Origin: Acidobacteriota bacterium
Lineage (GTDB): Bacteria > Acidobacteriota > Vicinamibacteria > Vicinamibacterales > SCN-69-37
Direction of reading: 5' to 3'
Length of the DNA: 6,790 nucleotides
Assembly: GCA_024653875.1 (NCBI GenBank)
Contig: JANLHE010000013.1
Span: 1 to 6,790 of the forward strand
Below are positions 1 through 5,304 of the stretch, in pieces. The notes under the pieces were generated by a model that worked only from the letters and a program-made list of their open reading frames with translations, had not been told where the DNA came from and did not search any database. Within the stretch, counting starts at the first letter, position 1; each line of letters begins with the position of its first letter. The translations under genes were made by a program, and so were the position numbers.

Positions 1-133
1 GGCGCGCGTGCGTGAGAGCTACCGGCGTCAGGCCACGCAACCGGACTGGGTCCTGATCAACGCCGAAGCGTCGAAGGACGAGGTTCGCGCGGCGGTCGAG
101 GCCGCGGTGCTGCCTCGCCTGACAGTACGCTGA
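1..133 (+). CDS. tmk: thymidylate kinase (dTMP kinase), C-terminal fragment
   Basis: This is the 3' end of a gene whose start lies outside the window. The open frame begins at base 2 and gives 43 residues before a TGA at 131-133. Its pattern, an Arg-Val-Arg-x-x-Tyr helix, then a Trp-Val-x-Ile-x-Ala strand, then a Val-x-x-Ala-Val helix, is typical of the last helices of bacterial dTMP kinase. That enzyme phosphorylates dTMP to dTDP with ATP in the cytoplasm. The P-loop and the LID region are not in view, so the call rests on the C-terminal signature alone. The last 77 bases are shared, in antisense, with the 3' end of comF. A different nucleoside-monophosphate kinase-like protein cannot be fully excluded. 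Confidence 0.7.
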   Translation, partial: ARVRESYRRQATQPDWVLINAEASKDEVRAAVEAAVLPRLTVR

Positions 134-881
134 CGTGTGCCGCGCGCGCCACGGTCAGCGCGGCAATCCACTCCACGCCCGTGTCCCGGAGCACCTGGCT
201 GCACGCGTCCAGCGTCGCGCCCGTTGTCATCACATCGTCGACCAGCACCACGGCGCGGGGCCGCGCGCGCGCCGTGCCGCTGGCTGATCGCGACACGCCA
301 TAAGCGCCCCGCACGTTGGCCAGGCGGTCGTCGCCGCTGAGCGTGGCCTGCGGCGCGCCGAGGCGCCGGCGGCGCAGGACGCGCCAGACGGGCCGCCCGA
401 GGGCGCACGCCAGGATGTCCGCCTGGTTGAACCCGCGCCGCAACCGGCGCCACGGGTGCAGGGGCACCGGCACGACCACGTCGGCGTGCCCGAGCCAGTC
501 GCGCCCGGCCTCCCGCATCAGCGCGCCCAGCGGCGCCCCGAGTGATTGATGGCCGTGATACTTCAGCGCATGGACGATGTGGCGGAGCGTGCCTTCGTAC
601 AGGCCGCAGGCGCGCGCGTGATCAAAGTGCGGGGGATGCGCGCGGCAGCGGGCACACGCCGTATGGCCGCCGGGCTGCCGGCGCCAGGACTGGAGCGGTT
701 CGCCGCAGCGGTCACACCAGGGCGGGCTGACCGTGCGAATCGCGCTCCAGCACGCCACGCACACGGGGCCGCGGCGGTCCGGACCGAGCGGACCCCTGCA
801 GGCTGCACAGGCCGGTGAAAAACACGCGTCCAGGGCCCAGCCGATCCACCCGGCAACCGCGGGTCCAGGCACGTTGGCCAC
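57..881 (-). CDS. comF: ComF family protein (double zinc finger plus phosphoribosyltransferase domain)
   Basis: The product is 274 residues. The N-terminal part carries paired cysteines in zinc-ribbon style: Cys25/Cys28, Cys41/Cys44, Cys56/Cys59 and Cys76/Cys79. A type I phosphoribosyltransferase domain follows, with the ALKYHG segment near 105-110, VPVPLHPWRRLRRGFNQ near 137-153, and the PRPP-binding loop VLVDDVMTTGAT at 212-223. This is the ComF/GntX architecture; ComF is required for DNA uptake in naturally competent bacteria, but its biochemical reaction is unclear, and many non-competent species carry it. The frame is opened by GTG at 881-879. No strong Shine-Dalgarno precedes it, and a second GTG at 872-870 is possible. 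The last ~25 residues (from about 250) are Pro/Arg-rich, lie beyond the usual end of the family, and are encoded wholly antisense to tmk. The gene lies 107 bp downstream of rsfS on the same strand. dprA, another gene linked to transformation, is in the same window on the other strand. Confidence 0.9.
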   Translation of the reverse strand: MANVPGPAVAGWIGWALDACFSPACAACRGPLGPDRRGPVCVACWSAIRTVSPPWCDRCGEPLQSWRRQPGGHTACARCRAHPPHFDHARACGLYEGTLRHIVHALKYHGHQSLGAPLGALMREAGRDWLGHADVVVPVPLHPWRRLRRGFNQADILACALGRPVWRVLRRRRLGAPQATLSGDDRLANVRGAYGVSRSASGTARARPRAVVLVDDVMTTGATLDACSQVLRDTGVEWIAALTVARAAHVSVLSGEAAPRPRPPREPRPSTLRR

Positions 882-930
882 AGGAGCCAGGCGTCCAAGA
901 ATCCTGCCAGCGCCGATCGGTCGTCAGGAC

Positions 931-972
931 GCGGAATCGGCTGGCCCGTCACCACGGCGATGCAGATTCCGC
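931..972 (-). other. imperfect hairpin in the rsfS-comF gap
   Basis: Inside the 107-bp gap between the rsfS stop and the comF start, bases 931-938 (GCGGAATC) pair perfectly with 965-972 (GATTCCGC). After one mismatch, two more pairs follow (940-941 with 962-963), leaving a loop of about 20 nt. No T tract follows on either strand, so it is not a standard intrinsic terminator. It could be a processing or stability element between the two cistrons, a weak terminator, or chance. Confidence 0.3.
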
Positions 973-988
973 ACGCGCCGAGCGAGCG

Positions 989-1579
989 TCAGCTGGCGGA
1001 AACTTCGATGGGTTCCGCGCCGCCCCAGAGGCGTTCCAGCGCATAAAACGTGCGCTGCGCCGGCAGGAAGACGTGGGCGATGAAGCTGAAGTAGTCGAGG
1101 AGGATCCACTCGCCGCGACGGTACCCTTCCACCAGCGCGGGCTTCTGTCCCGCCTCCCTGAGGATGGTCTCGATGCCATCGGCAATGGCCTGCACCTGCT
1201 TCGTGTTGTTGCCGGTGCACACGATGAAGAAGTCCGTGAACGCCGACGCCGTGCGCAGGTCGAGCACGGTGAGGTCGATGGCCTGCTTGTCCAGCGCGGC
1301 GGCCACGGCCAGCTTCACGTCGGCGGGCAGGCGCGGGGTCGCCGCACGCGGGGCCTTTGCGGTGGCCGCGCGCAGGGCCTTGTCTGAAAACTCGGCGCGC
1401 CGCCTGGCGGGGCCCCGAGCGGACGTGGCCTTCTTGCCGGCGGTCTTCTTGCCAACAACCTTCTTGCCGACCACTTTCTTGCTGGCGCCTCTTGTGACGG
1501 GCCGCCGGCGCCCGGCTGGCTTGGCGGCGGTGGATTTTCCGGTCGTGCGTGTGCGTGCGGGACGTGCGGTCTTGCTCAT
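989..1579 (-). CDS. rsfS: ribosomal silencing factor RsfS with long basic N-terminal extension
   Basis: The product is 196 residues. Residues ~85-190 match the RsfS (RsfA/YbeB/Iojap) family: VLDLRTASAFTDFFIVCTG near 105-123, then EGYRRGEWILLDY near 151-163, HVFLPAQR near 169-176 and FYALERLW at 178-185. RsfS binds ribosomal protein L14 on the 50S subunit and blocks joining with 30S, lowering translation in slow growth. The ATG at 1579 is chosen because GAGGAG lies 4 nt upstream (1584-1589) and because the ATG overlaps the nadD TGA as ATGA, a standard coupling signal. The frame stays open further upstream to 1747, but that stretch is nadD sequence. RsfS is usually 105-120 residues; here ~85 extra residues rich in Lys, Arg and Ala, with a pentapeptide repeat, precede the domain. 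A nadD-rsfS neighbourhood is common in bacteria. Confidence 0.93.
   Translation of the reverse strand: MSKTARPARTRTTGKSTAAKPAGRRRPVTRGASKKVVGKKVVGKKTAGKKATSARGPARRRAEFSDKALRAATAKAPRAATPRLPADVKLAVAAALDKQAIDLTVLDLRTASAFTDFFIVCTGNNTKQVQAIADGIETILREAGQKPALVEGYRRGEWILLDYFSFIAHVFLPAQRTFYALERLWGGAEPIEVSAS
1430..1489 (-). repeat. four 15-bp repeats encoding GKK-type pentapeptides in RsfS
   Basis: Four consecutive 15-nt units encode RsfS residues 31-50, with the units GASKK, VVGKK, VVGKK and TAGKK. On the plus strand each unit shows a TTCTTGC core followed by a more divergent half. The Lys pairs resemble the lysine/alanine/glycine-rich tails of bacterial histone H1-like proteins. The repeats differ at several bases, so they are not a recent exact duplication. 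Confidence 0.8.
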
Positions 1580-2226
1580 GCCACTCCTCGATAGAGTTCG
1601 TGTTGCCCGATGTACGTTGCCACCGTGGGAGGAACCAGTCCTTCCAGCGAGTGGCCTGCCGCCGCCCGTGCCCGGACCTCGGTCGACGAGACCGGGGCCG
1701 TGGGGGCGTCCACCAAGAAGATACTCGGTTGGGCGGGGGGGACGCATCCGTTCGTGTCAATCATGCGCGACGCCAACCCCGGCAGCGCGCGCCGAAGGGC
1801 CGGGGCCGGGTGTCCCGGCCTGGAGACGACCACGAAGTGGCAGCGGTCCAGCAGCTCCGTCGCGCGTCTCCAGGTCAGGATGCCGGCAAAGGCGTCCGCA
1901 CCCGTGATGACGTGCAGCGTGCGCAGATCCACCCCGCACGCGGCGAGTCGATCCAGCGTGTCCGTCGTGTACGCCGGGCCGTCGGCGTGCAGGTCGAGCG
2001 TCGACACGCGCAACCAGTCGTGCTGGGCTGCCGCCAGCGTGACCATCGCGAGCCGGTGCTCGGCGGAGGCCTGCGGCGCGGCGCGGTGCGGCGGCACACG
2101 CGCCGGTACCAGGTGCACTTCGTCCAGGGTCAGGGCGCGGTGCGCGGCGCGCGCCACGTCCAGATGACCGTCGTGTATGGGGTCAAACGTCCCGCCCAGC
2201 CATCCCAGGCGACCAGGCGTGCTCAC
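1576..2226 (-). CDS. nadD: nicotinate-nucleotide adenylyltransferase
   Basis: The product is 216 residues, a normal size for the family. It carries the nucleotidyltransferase signature GTFDPIHDGH at 12-21, the VPPHR stretch at 44-48, YTTDTL at 86-91, ITGADAF at 107-113, a Trp at 119 followed by VVVSRPG at 132-138, and the C-terminal VSSTEVR at 179-185 (the family's ISSTxIR ATP-binding motif). NadD transfers AMP from ATP to nicotinate mononucleotide to form deamido-NAD, an essential cytoplasmic step of NAD synthesis. The GTG start at 2226 forms a GTGA overlap with the obgE stop, and GGAG lies 11 nt upstream (2238-2241), so translation is probably coupled to obgE. Its own stop overlaps the rsfS ATG. 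obgE-nadD-rsfS is a familiar bacterial gene order. Confidence 0.95.
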   Translation of the reverse strand: MSTPGRLGWLGGTFDPIHDGHLDVARAAHRALTLDEVHLVPARVPPHRAAPQASAEHRLAMVTLAAAQHDWLRVSTLDLHADGPAYTTDTLDRLAACGVDLRTLHVITGADAFAGILTWRRATELLDRCHFVVVSRPGHPAPALRRALPGLASRMIDTNGCVPPAQPSIFLVDAPTAPVSSTEVRARAAAGHSLEGLVPPTVATYIGQHELYRGVA

Positions 2227-3278
2227 GGCGCGGTGGACTCCGCGGCTGACTCATTGTGGGCCGCAATCACCGCCCACATCGCCTGAAGCAGGGCGGGCAG
2301 GCCCTCGCCGGTCACGGCGGAAATGGGATACACCGGCACCTTGTGTTTCTTCAGGTGCCTGGTGAGCTTCTTCAGGCGCTCTGGATCGTCCATCGCGTCA
2401 ATCTTGTTGGCGACGGCAATCTGCGGCTTGGTGGCAAGCGCCTCGGCCATGTCATCACCGGTGCCCGCGAACATCTTCAGTTCGTTGCGGATGACGGTGA
2501 AGTCGTCGACGGGGTCGCGGCCGGTGGACGACATATCGATCACGTGGACGAGCACCTTCGTGCGCTCCAGATGGGCCAGGAACTTGATGCCGAGGCCGTG
2601 GCCCTCATGCGCGCCCTCGATGAGGCCGGGCACGTCCGCCACCACAAAACTGCGATCGTCGCTCAGGCTGACCACGCCCAGATTGGGGGTCAGCGTCGTG
2701 AAGGGGTAGTCCGCGATCTTCGGCTTGGCCGCCGAGATGCGCGAGATCAGCGTGGACTTGCCCGCGTTGGGATACCCCACCAGCCCGACATCGGCCAACA
2801 GCTTCAGCCGCAGGCGCACCGTGCGGCCTTCACCGGGTTCGCCCGGCTCCACCTTGCGCGGCGCGCGATTGGTGGACGTGGCAAACGCCGCGTTGCCGCG
2901 TCCGCCGCGCCCGCCGCGCGCCACGAGCACGCGGTCGCCCACCGTGGCCAGGTCGGCCATGAGGATCATGTCGCCGTCTTCGGTTTTCTCGTAGACCACC
3001 GTGCCGGGCGGCACTTCCAGCGTCAGGTCGTTGCCGGCCGCTCCCGTGCAGTTGGAGCCCATGCCATGCTCGCCGCGCTCACCGTTGAACTCGGGATGGA
3101 ATCGGTAGTTGACGAGGGTGTTCTGGTGGAGGGTGGCGACCAGGTGCACGGAGCCGCCGTGTCCGCCGTCACCGCCACTGGGGCCGCCACGGGGGACGAA
3201 CTTTTCGCGCCGGAAGGCGAGGCAGCCATTGCCGCCGTCGCCCGCCATGACACGAATGTCGACTTCGTCGACGAACAA
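2223..3278 (-). CDS. obgE: GTPase ObgE/CgtA, 50S ribosome assembly
   Basis: The product is 351 residues. The glycine-rich Obg domain spans ~1-159, starting FVDEVDIRVMAGDGGNGC and including GGPSGGDGGHGG and a second glycine cluster at 121-128. The GTPase domain follows: Walker A GYPNAGKST at 168-176, switch I with YPFTTLTPNLG at 191-201, DVPG at 215-218, NKID at 291-294 and a G5 ISA at 319-321. The protein ends soon after the G domain, so the C-terminal OCT domain of Bacillus-type Obg is absent. Obg binds the 50S particle late in assembly and links it to GTP/ppGpp level. The start is TTG, directly after the rpmA TAG stop with no spacer. It gives the canonical MFVDE N-terminus, and AAGG (3284-3287) lies 5 nt upstream. 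The next ATG is inside the Obg domain and would remove conserved residues. Confidence 0.97.
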   Translation of the reverse strand: MFVDEVDIRVMAGDGGNGCLAFRREKFVPRGGPSGGDGGHGGSVHLVATLHQNTLVNYRFHPEFNGERGEHGMGSNCTGAAGNDLTLEVPPGTVVYEKTEDGDMILMADLATVGDRVLVARGGRGGRGNAAFATSTNRAPRKVEPGEPGEGRTVRLRLKLLADVGLVGYPNAGKSTLISRISAAKPKIADYPFTTLTPNLGVVSLSDDRSFVVADVPGLIEGAHEGHGLGIKFLAHLERTKVLVHVIDMSSTGRDPVDDFTVIRNELKMFAGTGDDMAEALATKPQIAVANKIDAMDDPERLKKLTRHLKKHKVPVYPISAVTGEGLPALLQAMWAVIAAHNESAAESTAP

Positions 3279-3548
3279 CTAGGCCTTGTCCGCGGCAGCC
3301 GGGACGATGCTGATGAACCGGCCGCGCTGGCCCTGATCACTGAACTTGACGGTGCCGGTGACCTTGGCGAAAAGCGTGTCGTCCTTGCCGAGCCCGACGT
3401 GCAGGCCTGGTTTGAACTTGCGGCCGCGCTGGCGGACGAGGATCGAGCCGCCGGACACAAGCTTGCCGTCGTGTTCCTTCACGCCAAGGCGCTGAGAGTT
3501 ACTGTCGCGCCCGTTGCGTGAACTTCCCTGACCTTTTTTAGTAGCCAT
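3279..3548 (-). CDS. rpmA: 50S ribosomal protein L27 (bL27)
   Basis: The product is 89 residues, close to the usual length for L27. The N-terminus MATKKGQGSSRNGRDSNSQR is the conserved flexible tail that reaches toward the peptidyl-transferase centre, and it is followed by GSILVRQRG (34-42) and the VGLGKDDTLFA segment. There is no N-terminal extension ahead of the tail, so the Prp-type cleavage known in Firmicutes is not expected. The ATG at 3548 is preceded by AGGA (3556-3559) with a 7-nt spacer. The gene lies 45 bp after rplU and directly abuts obgE. Confidence 0.97.
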   Translation of the reverse strand: MATKKGQGSSRNGRDSNSQRLGVKEHDGKLVSGGSILVRQRGRKFKPGLHVGLGKDDTLFAKVTGTVKFSDQGQRGRFISIVPAAADKA

Positions 3549-3584
3549 CGATCCGTCCTGGAAAAGCCCTGTCCTGAATGTTGA

Positions 3585-3599
3585 GCCTGACGATCAGGC
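3585..3599 (-). other. short perfect hairpin spanning the rplU stop codon
   Basis: GCCTGA (3585-3590), a 3-nt loop, and TCAGGC (3594-3599) form a perfect 6-bp stem that contains the rplU TGA. It sits at the left edge of the 45-bp rplU-rpmA gap. There is no T tract, and rpmA must be expressed downstream, so termination is unlikely. It may influence release, reinitiation or mRNA stability, or be chance. Confidence 0.3.
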
Positions 3600-3908
3600 G
3601 TTGATGGCCGTGACCTTCACGCGGGTTGACTGCGTGCGGTGGCCCATCGTCTTGCGTTCCGTCTTGCGGCGCTTCATCTTGAAGACCCGGATCTTCTTGC
3701 CCTGGGTCTGTTCTTCGATGACGCCCGTGACCGTGGCGCCCGTCAGATACGGGGCGCCCGTGAGGATGTCGCCGGCCGCATTTTCCACGAGCAGGACCCG
3801 GTCAAACGTGTATGCGGTACCCGGCTCAAGATCCAGCCGATCGACGACCACGACCGCGCCCGGCGTGACCTTTTCCTGCCGTCCACCGGCTTCGACAATG
3901 GCGAACAT
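3594..3908 (-). CDS. rplU: 50S ribosomal protein L21 (bL21)
   Basis: The product is 104 residues, standard for L21. It begins MFAIVEAGGRQEKVTPG, has the central VLLVENAAGDILTGAPYLTGA stretch in the usual place, and ends with the rRNA-binding basic segment FKMKRRKTERKTMGHRTQ. The frame is open further upstream to 3986, but the ATG at 3908 is chosen because it gives the canonical N-terminus and because GGGAGAG (3915-3921) lies 6 nt upstream. L21 binds 23S rRNA in the large subunit. It heads the rplU-rpmA-obgE group, and the 106-bp gap upstream holds a probable leader. Confidence 0.97.
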   Translation of the reverse strand: MFAIVEAGGRQEKVTPGAVVVVDRLDLEPGTAYTFDRVLLVENAAGDILTGAPYLTGATVTGVIEEQTQGKKIRVFKMKRRKTERKTMGHRTQSTRVKVTAINA

Positions 3909-3922
3909 CTGCAACTCTCCCA

Positions 3923-3961
3923 ATTCCCAAGGAATAACCGCACGAGGCCCGGCTTCGGGCC
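3923..3961 (-). promoter_or_regulatory. candidate structured leader of the rplU mRNA
   Basis: Two short perfect hairpins stand just upstream of the rplU ribosome-binding site. The first in transcription order is a 6-bp GC stem (3946-3951 with 3956-3961) around a 4-nt loop. The second is a 5-bp stem (3923-3927 with 3931-3935) around a 3-nt loop, one base from the Shine-Dalgarno sequence. L21 leaders that respond to ribosomal protein are known in some bacteria. I cannot match this one to a described family, so autoregulation is an inference from position and structure. Confidence 0.35.
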
Positions 3962-3976
3962 CTGTCGGAACCTCCA

Positions 3977-4006
3977 AGGTTAACATTCGGCCTGGCGTAC
4001 TGGCAA
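3977..4006 (-). promoter_or_regulatory. weak candidate sigma70-type promoter for rplU operon
   Basis: Reading the minus strand, TTGCCA (4001-4006, five of six matches to the -35 consensus) is followed after 18 nt by TAACCT (3977-3982, only three of six matches to the -10). Position fits: it lies between the lipoprotein stop and the rplU leader. The -10 is poor, so the operon may also be read through from the TPR/lipoprotein genes. Confidence 0.25.
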
Positions 4007-4014
4007 GGTACGGC

Positions 4015-4800
4015 CTAGCGCAGGAGCGTGCGGGTGCCTTTGACCTTCTGGGTGCTCAGGGTGCTGAGGAACCCCGGTAGAAGGCGGTCCATGAGCTCAA
4101 AATACGAGGACAGCGGGGGGGTGTTGTTGCTGGCGCTGTACAACGTTTCCTCGCGGAACGACTCGCTGTAGAGCTGGACGCCCGTCCGGCCGTCGATGAA
4201 GATGAACTTGGGAACCAGGGCGTATCCCTTGCGGTCCTCGTAGCGGCGGACGTCGGTCACGGCCCGGCGGCCGTACTGGTCCAGGGTCTCCTGGGACCGG
4301 GTGACCATGCCGCTGCGCTGGACGTCGGTGAACAACACGGACCCGGTGATGATGAGCGGCGCCTGATACTCCTCGCCCACGCGCTTCCAGTAGTCCACGT
4401 CGGCGAAGATCGCCTCGTACTCCTGCAGGTCGCGCTCGTTCATGATCTTCGGCTCATCGGAGGCCTGGGGAGCCGCCGCCGGATCGGTCACCGGCACTTC
4501 GCCCGCCGCGCGCCGCCGCCGGTCCACCTCGTCCACCAGCGAGAGGACGTCGGAGTCCACCACTTTCAGGTCGGACTTGGTGCGCAACTGGCTGCGCAGC
4601 AGGCGCACGGTTTCGGTGTTCGGATCGACGTCCTTGGAGCCGCCCGCCAGGAACCCGAGGATCAGCACGCGCTGGAACGCCGACACATCGAGCTTGGCCT
4701 GAATCGGCGTCTCGATCCCGATGTCGTAGAAGCGCAGGCAACTCGACGCGCCCACGGTCAGCGCGAGGCTAGCTATTGCGACGGCGGTTTTGGCGGTCAT
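4015..4800 (-). CDS. putative lipoprotein of unknown function (possible CsgG/TolB-N-like fold)
   Basis: The product is 261 residues. Residues 1-20 form a signal peptide with a hydrophobic core (AVAIASLALTVGASS), and Cys21 is a likely lipidation site, although the lipobox is imperfect because -3 is Ala. After it comes a strand RVLILGFLAGG (44-54), a helix with paired Leu/Arg residues, KVVDSDVLSLVDEV (79-92), a Pro/Ala-rich linker near 104-116, then APLIITGSVLF (147-157) and VPKFIFIDGRTGVQLYSESF (196-215). A strand near the start, a short-term-memory-like helix, then a 'GSV' strand and an 'IDGRTG' turn recall periplasmic lipoproteins of the CsgG or TolB N-terminal type, but this is only resemblance in pattern. 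GGAG (4805-4808) precedes the ATG by 4 nt. The start lies 32 bp inside the upstream TPR gene, so the two are probably translated together and may work together in the envelope. Confidence 0.75.
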   Translation of the reverse strand: MTAKTAVAIASLALTVGASSCLRFYDIGIETPIQAKLDVSAFQRVLILGFLAGGSKDVDPNTETVRLLRSQLRTKSDLKVVDSDVLSLVDEVDRRRRAAGEVPVTDPAAAPQASDEPKIMNERDLQEYEAIFADVDYWKRVGEEYQAPLIITGSVLFTDVQRSGMVTRSQETLDQYGRRAVTDVRRYEDRKGYALVPKFIFIDGRTGVQLYSESFREETLYSASNNTPPLSSYFELMDRLLPGFLSTLSTQKVKGTRTLLR

Positions 4801-5155
4801 AGATCTCCATGAACATGTCGTAGTTCTGCCGGATGAAGTTGTTCTTCGGGTCAATCGCCATCGCCTTGTCGTAGGCCTTCTTCGCCTCGGCGAACTTGCC
4901 CTGCTGTTCGTACGCGATGCCCAGGTTGTTCCAGGCCGAGCCGTACGTCGGGTCCAGCTCCACGGCTTTCTCCCAGCGGAACTCCGCTTCCTTCCAGAGT
5001 CCCTTCTGGGCGAGTTCGATACCGAAGTCCACCTGCGAACGGGCGTCCGCGCGGCGGTCCGCCGACACCGGCGCGGTCGACAGCAGTGCCAGCGCAAGGG
5101 CCAGCACCGATGCGAACGCCACCTTCCGACTGAAGAGGGTTGAACTGTTTGCCAT
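4769..5155 (-). CDS. small exported tetratricopeptide-repeat protein
   Basis: The product is 128 residues. Residues 1-32 form a signal peptide with a basic start, a long Ala/Leu core (FASVLALALALLSTAP) and an Ala-Pro-Val-Ser-Ala cleavage region. Two TPR units follow: ~39-72 (GIELAQKGLWKEAEFRWEKA then VELDPT) and ~73-106 (AWNNLGIAYEQQGKFAEAKK then AYDKAMAIDPKN). The second unit has the classic WNNLG...A...G...A spacing. A short basic tail ends the protein. TPRs bind partner proteins; the likely partner is the lipoprotein encoded by the overlapping next gene. The frame extends upstream to 5296, but the ATG at 5155 gives a clean signal peptide, while the upstream residues do not look coding. A Shine-Dalgarno is weak (GGGA about 9 nt upstream). 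Function is unknown beyond scaffold-type binding. Confidence 0.85.
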   Translation of the reverse strand: MANSSTLFSRKVAFASVLALALALLSTAPVSADRRADARSQVDFGIELAQKGLWKEAEFRWEKAVELDPTYGSAWNNLGIAYEQQGKFAEAKKAYDKAMAIDPKNNFIRQNYDMFMEIYDRQNRRRNS

Positions 5156-5304
5156 GAGTAGTAGTCCCACTATACCCCCGTACGTTGCAGGGGAATTCAC
5201 TGTTTTGATCGCAGATCCTGCAAGTCCGCTGCCGGTGTGACCAGGCAGAAAATTCACGGTCCGAAACGACGCCCCCGTGGACAGGTGTGGCATCAAGGCT
5301 GCAA
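5156..5304. other. divergent intergenic region with a 7-bp inverted repeat
   Basis: This 149-bp gap separates the minus-strand TPR gene from plus-strand dprA, so it should hold both promoters. TTGCAGG (5185-5191) and CCTGCAA (5217-5223) form a perfect inverted repeat with a 25-nt spacer, between the two genes. AATTCAC occurs twice (5194-5200 and 5251-5257). I see no convincing -35/-10 pair for dprA on the plus strand. The inverted repeat could be an operator, but a 7-bp match at this distance can arise by chance. Confidence 0.3.
5169..5174 (-). promoter_or_regulatory. candidate -10 box (TATAGT) ahead of the TPR gene
   Basis: The minus strand reads TATAGT, five of six matches to the -10 consensus, ending 13 nt before the ATG at 5155. 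No good -35 stands at 16-18 nt (the bases are AATTCC-like). If used, the transcript would start about 6 nt before the ATG, which is nearly leaderless and would fit the poor ribosome-binding site. Confidence 0.3.

Noticed and set aside
563..955. Frame beginning near 955 on the minus strand as an alternative 5' part of comF or a small gene
   Set aside because: Past 881 it runs in a different frame over the ComF zinc-finger region, and the upstream part has no motif or ribosome-binding site.
924..1760. Minus-strand open frame of 278 codons in another register
   Set aside because: It overlaps nadD and rsfS out of frame, is Arg/Gly/Pro-rich without motifs, and is explained by GC-biased third positions of rsfS.
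1164..1907. Plus-strand open frame of 247 codons
   Set aside because: It is antisense to rsfS and nadD, with no recognisable domain or suitable start context.
2256..3521. Plus-strand open frame of 421 codons
   Set aside because: It is antisense to obgE and rpmA, both certain by motif. Its residues show no family pattern, and long antisense frames are expected in high-GC DNA.
3909..3986. Longer rplU start at 3986
   Set aside because: It would add 26 residues before the canonical MFAIVEAGGRQ start of L21 and would place the good GGGAGAG site inside the gene.
3996..4012. Hairpin CGTAC-N7-GTACG just after the lipoprotein stop as a terminator
   Set aside because: The stem is only 5 bp and no T tract follows on the minus strand, so I do not call a terminator.
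5156..5296. Longer start of the TPR protein at 5296
   Set aside because: It would bury the signal peptide behind 47 residues without coding character, and would use the intergenic promoter region as coding sequence.
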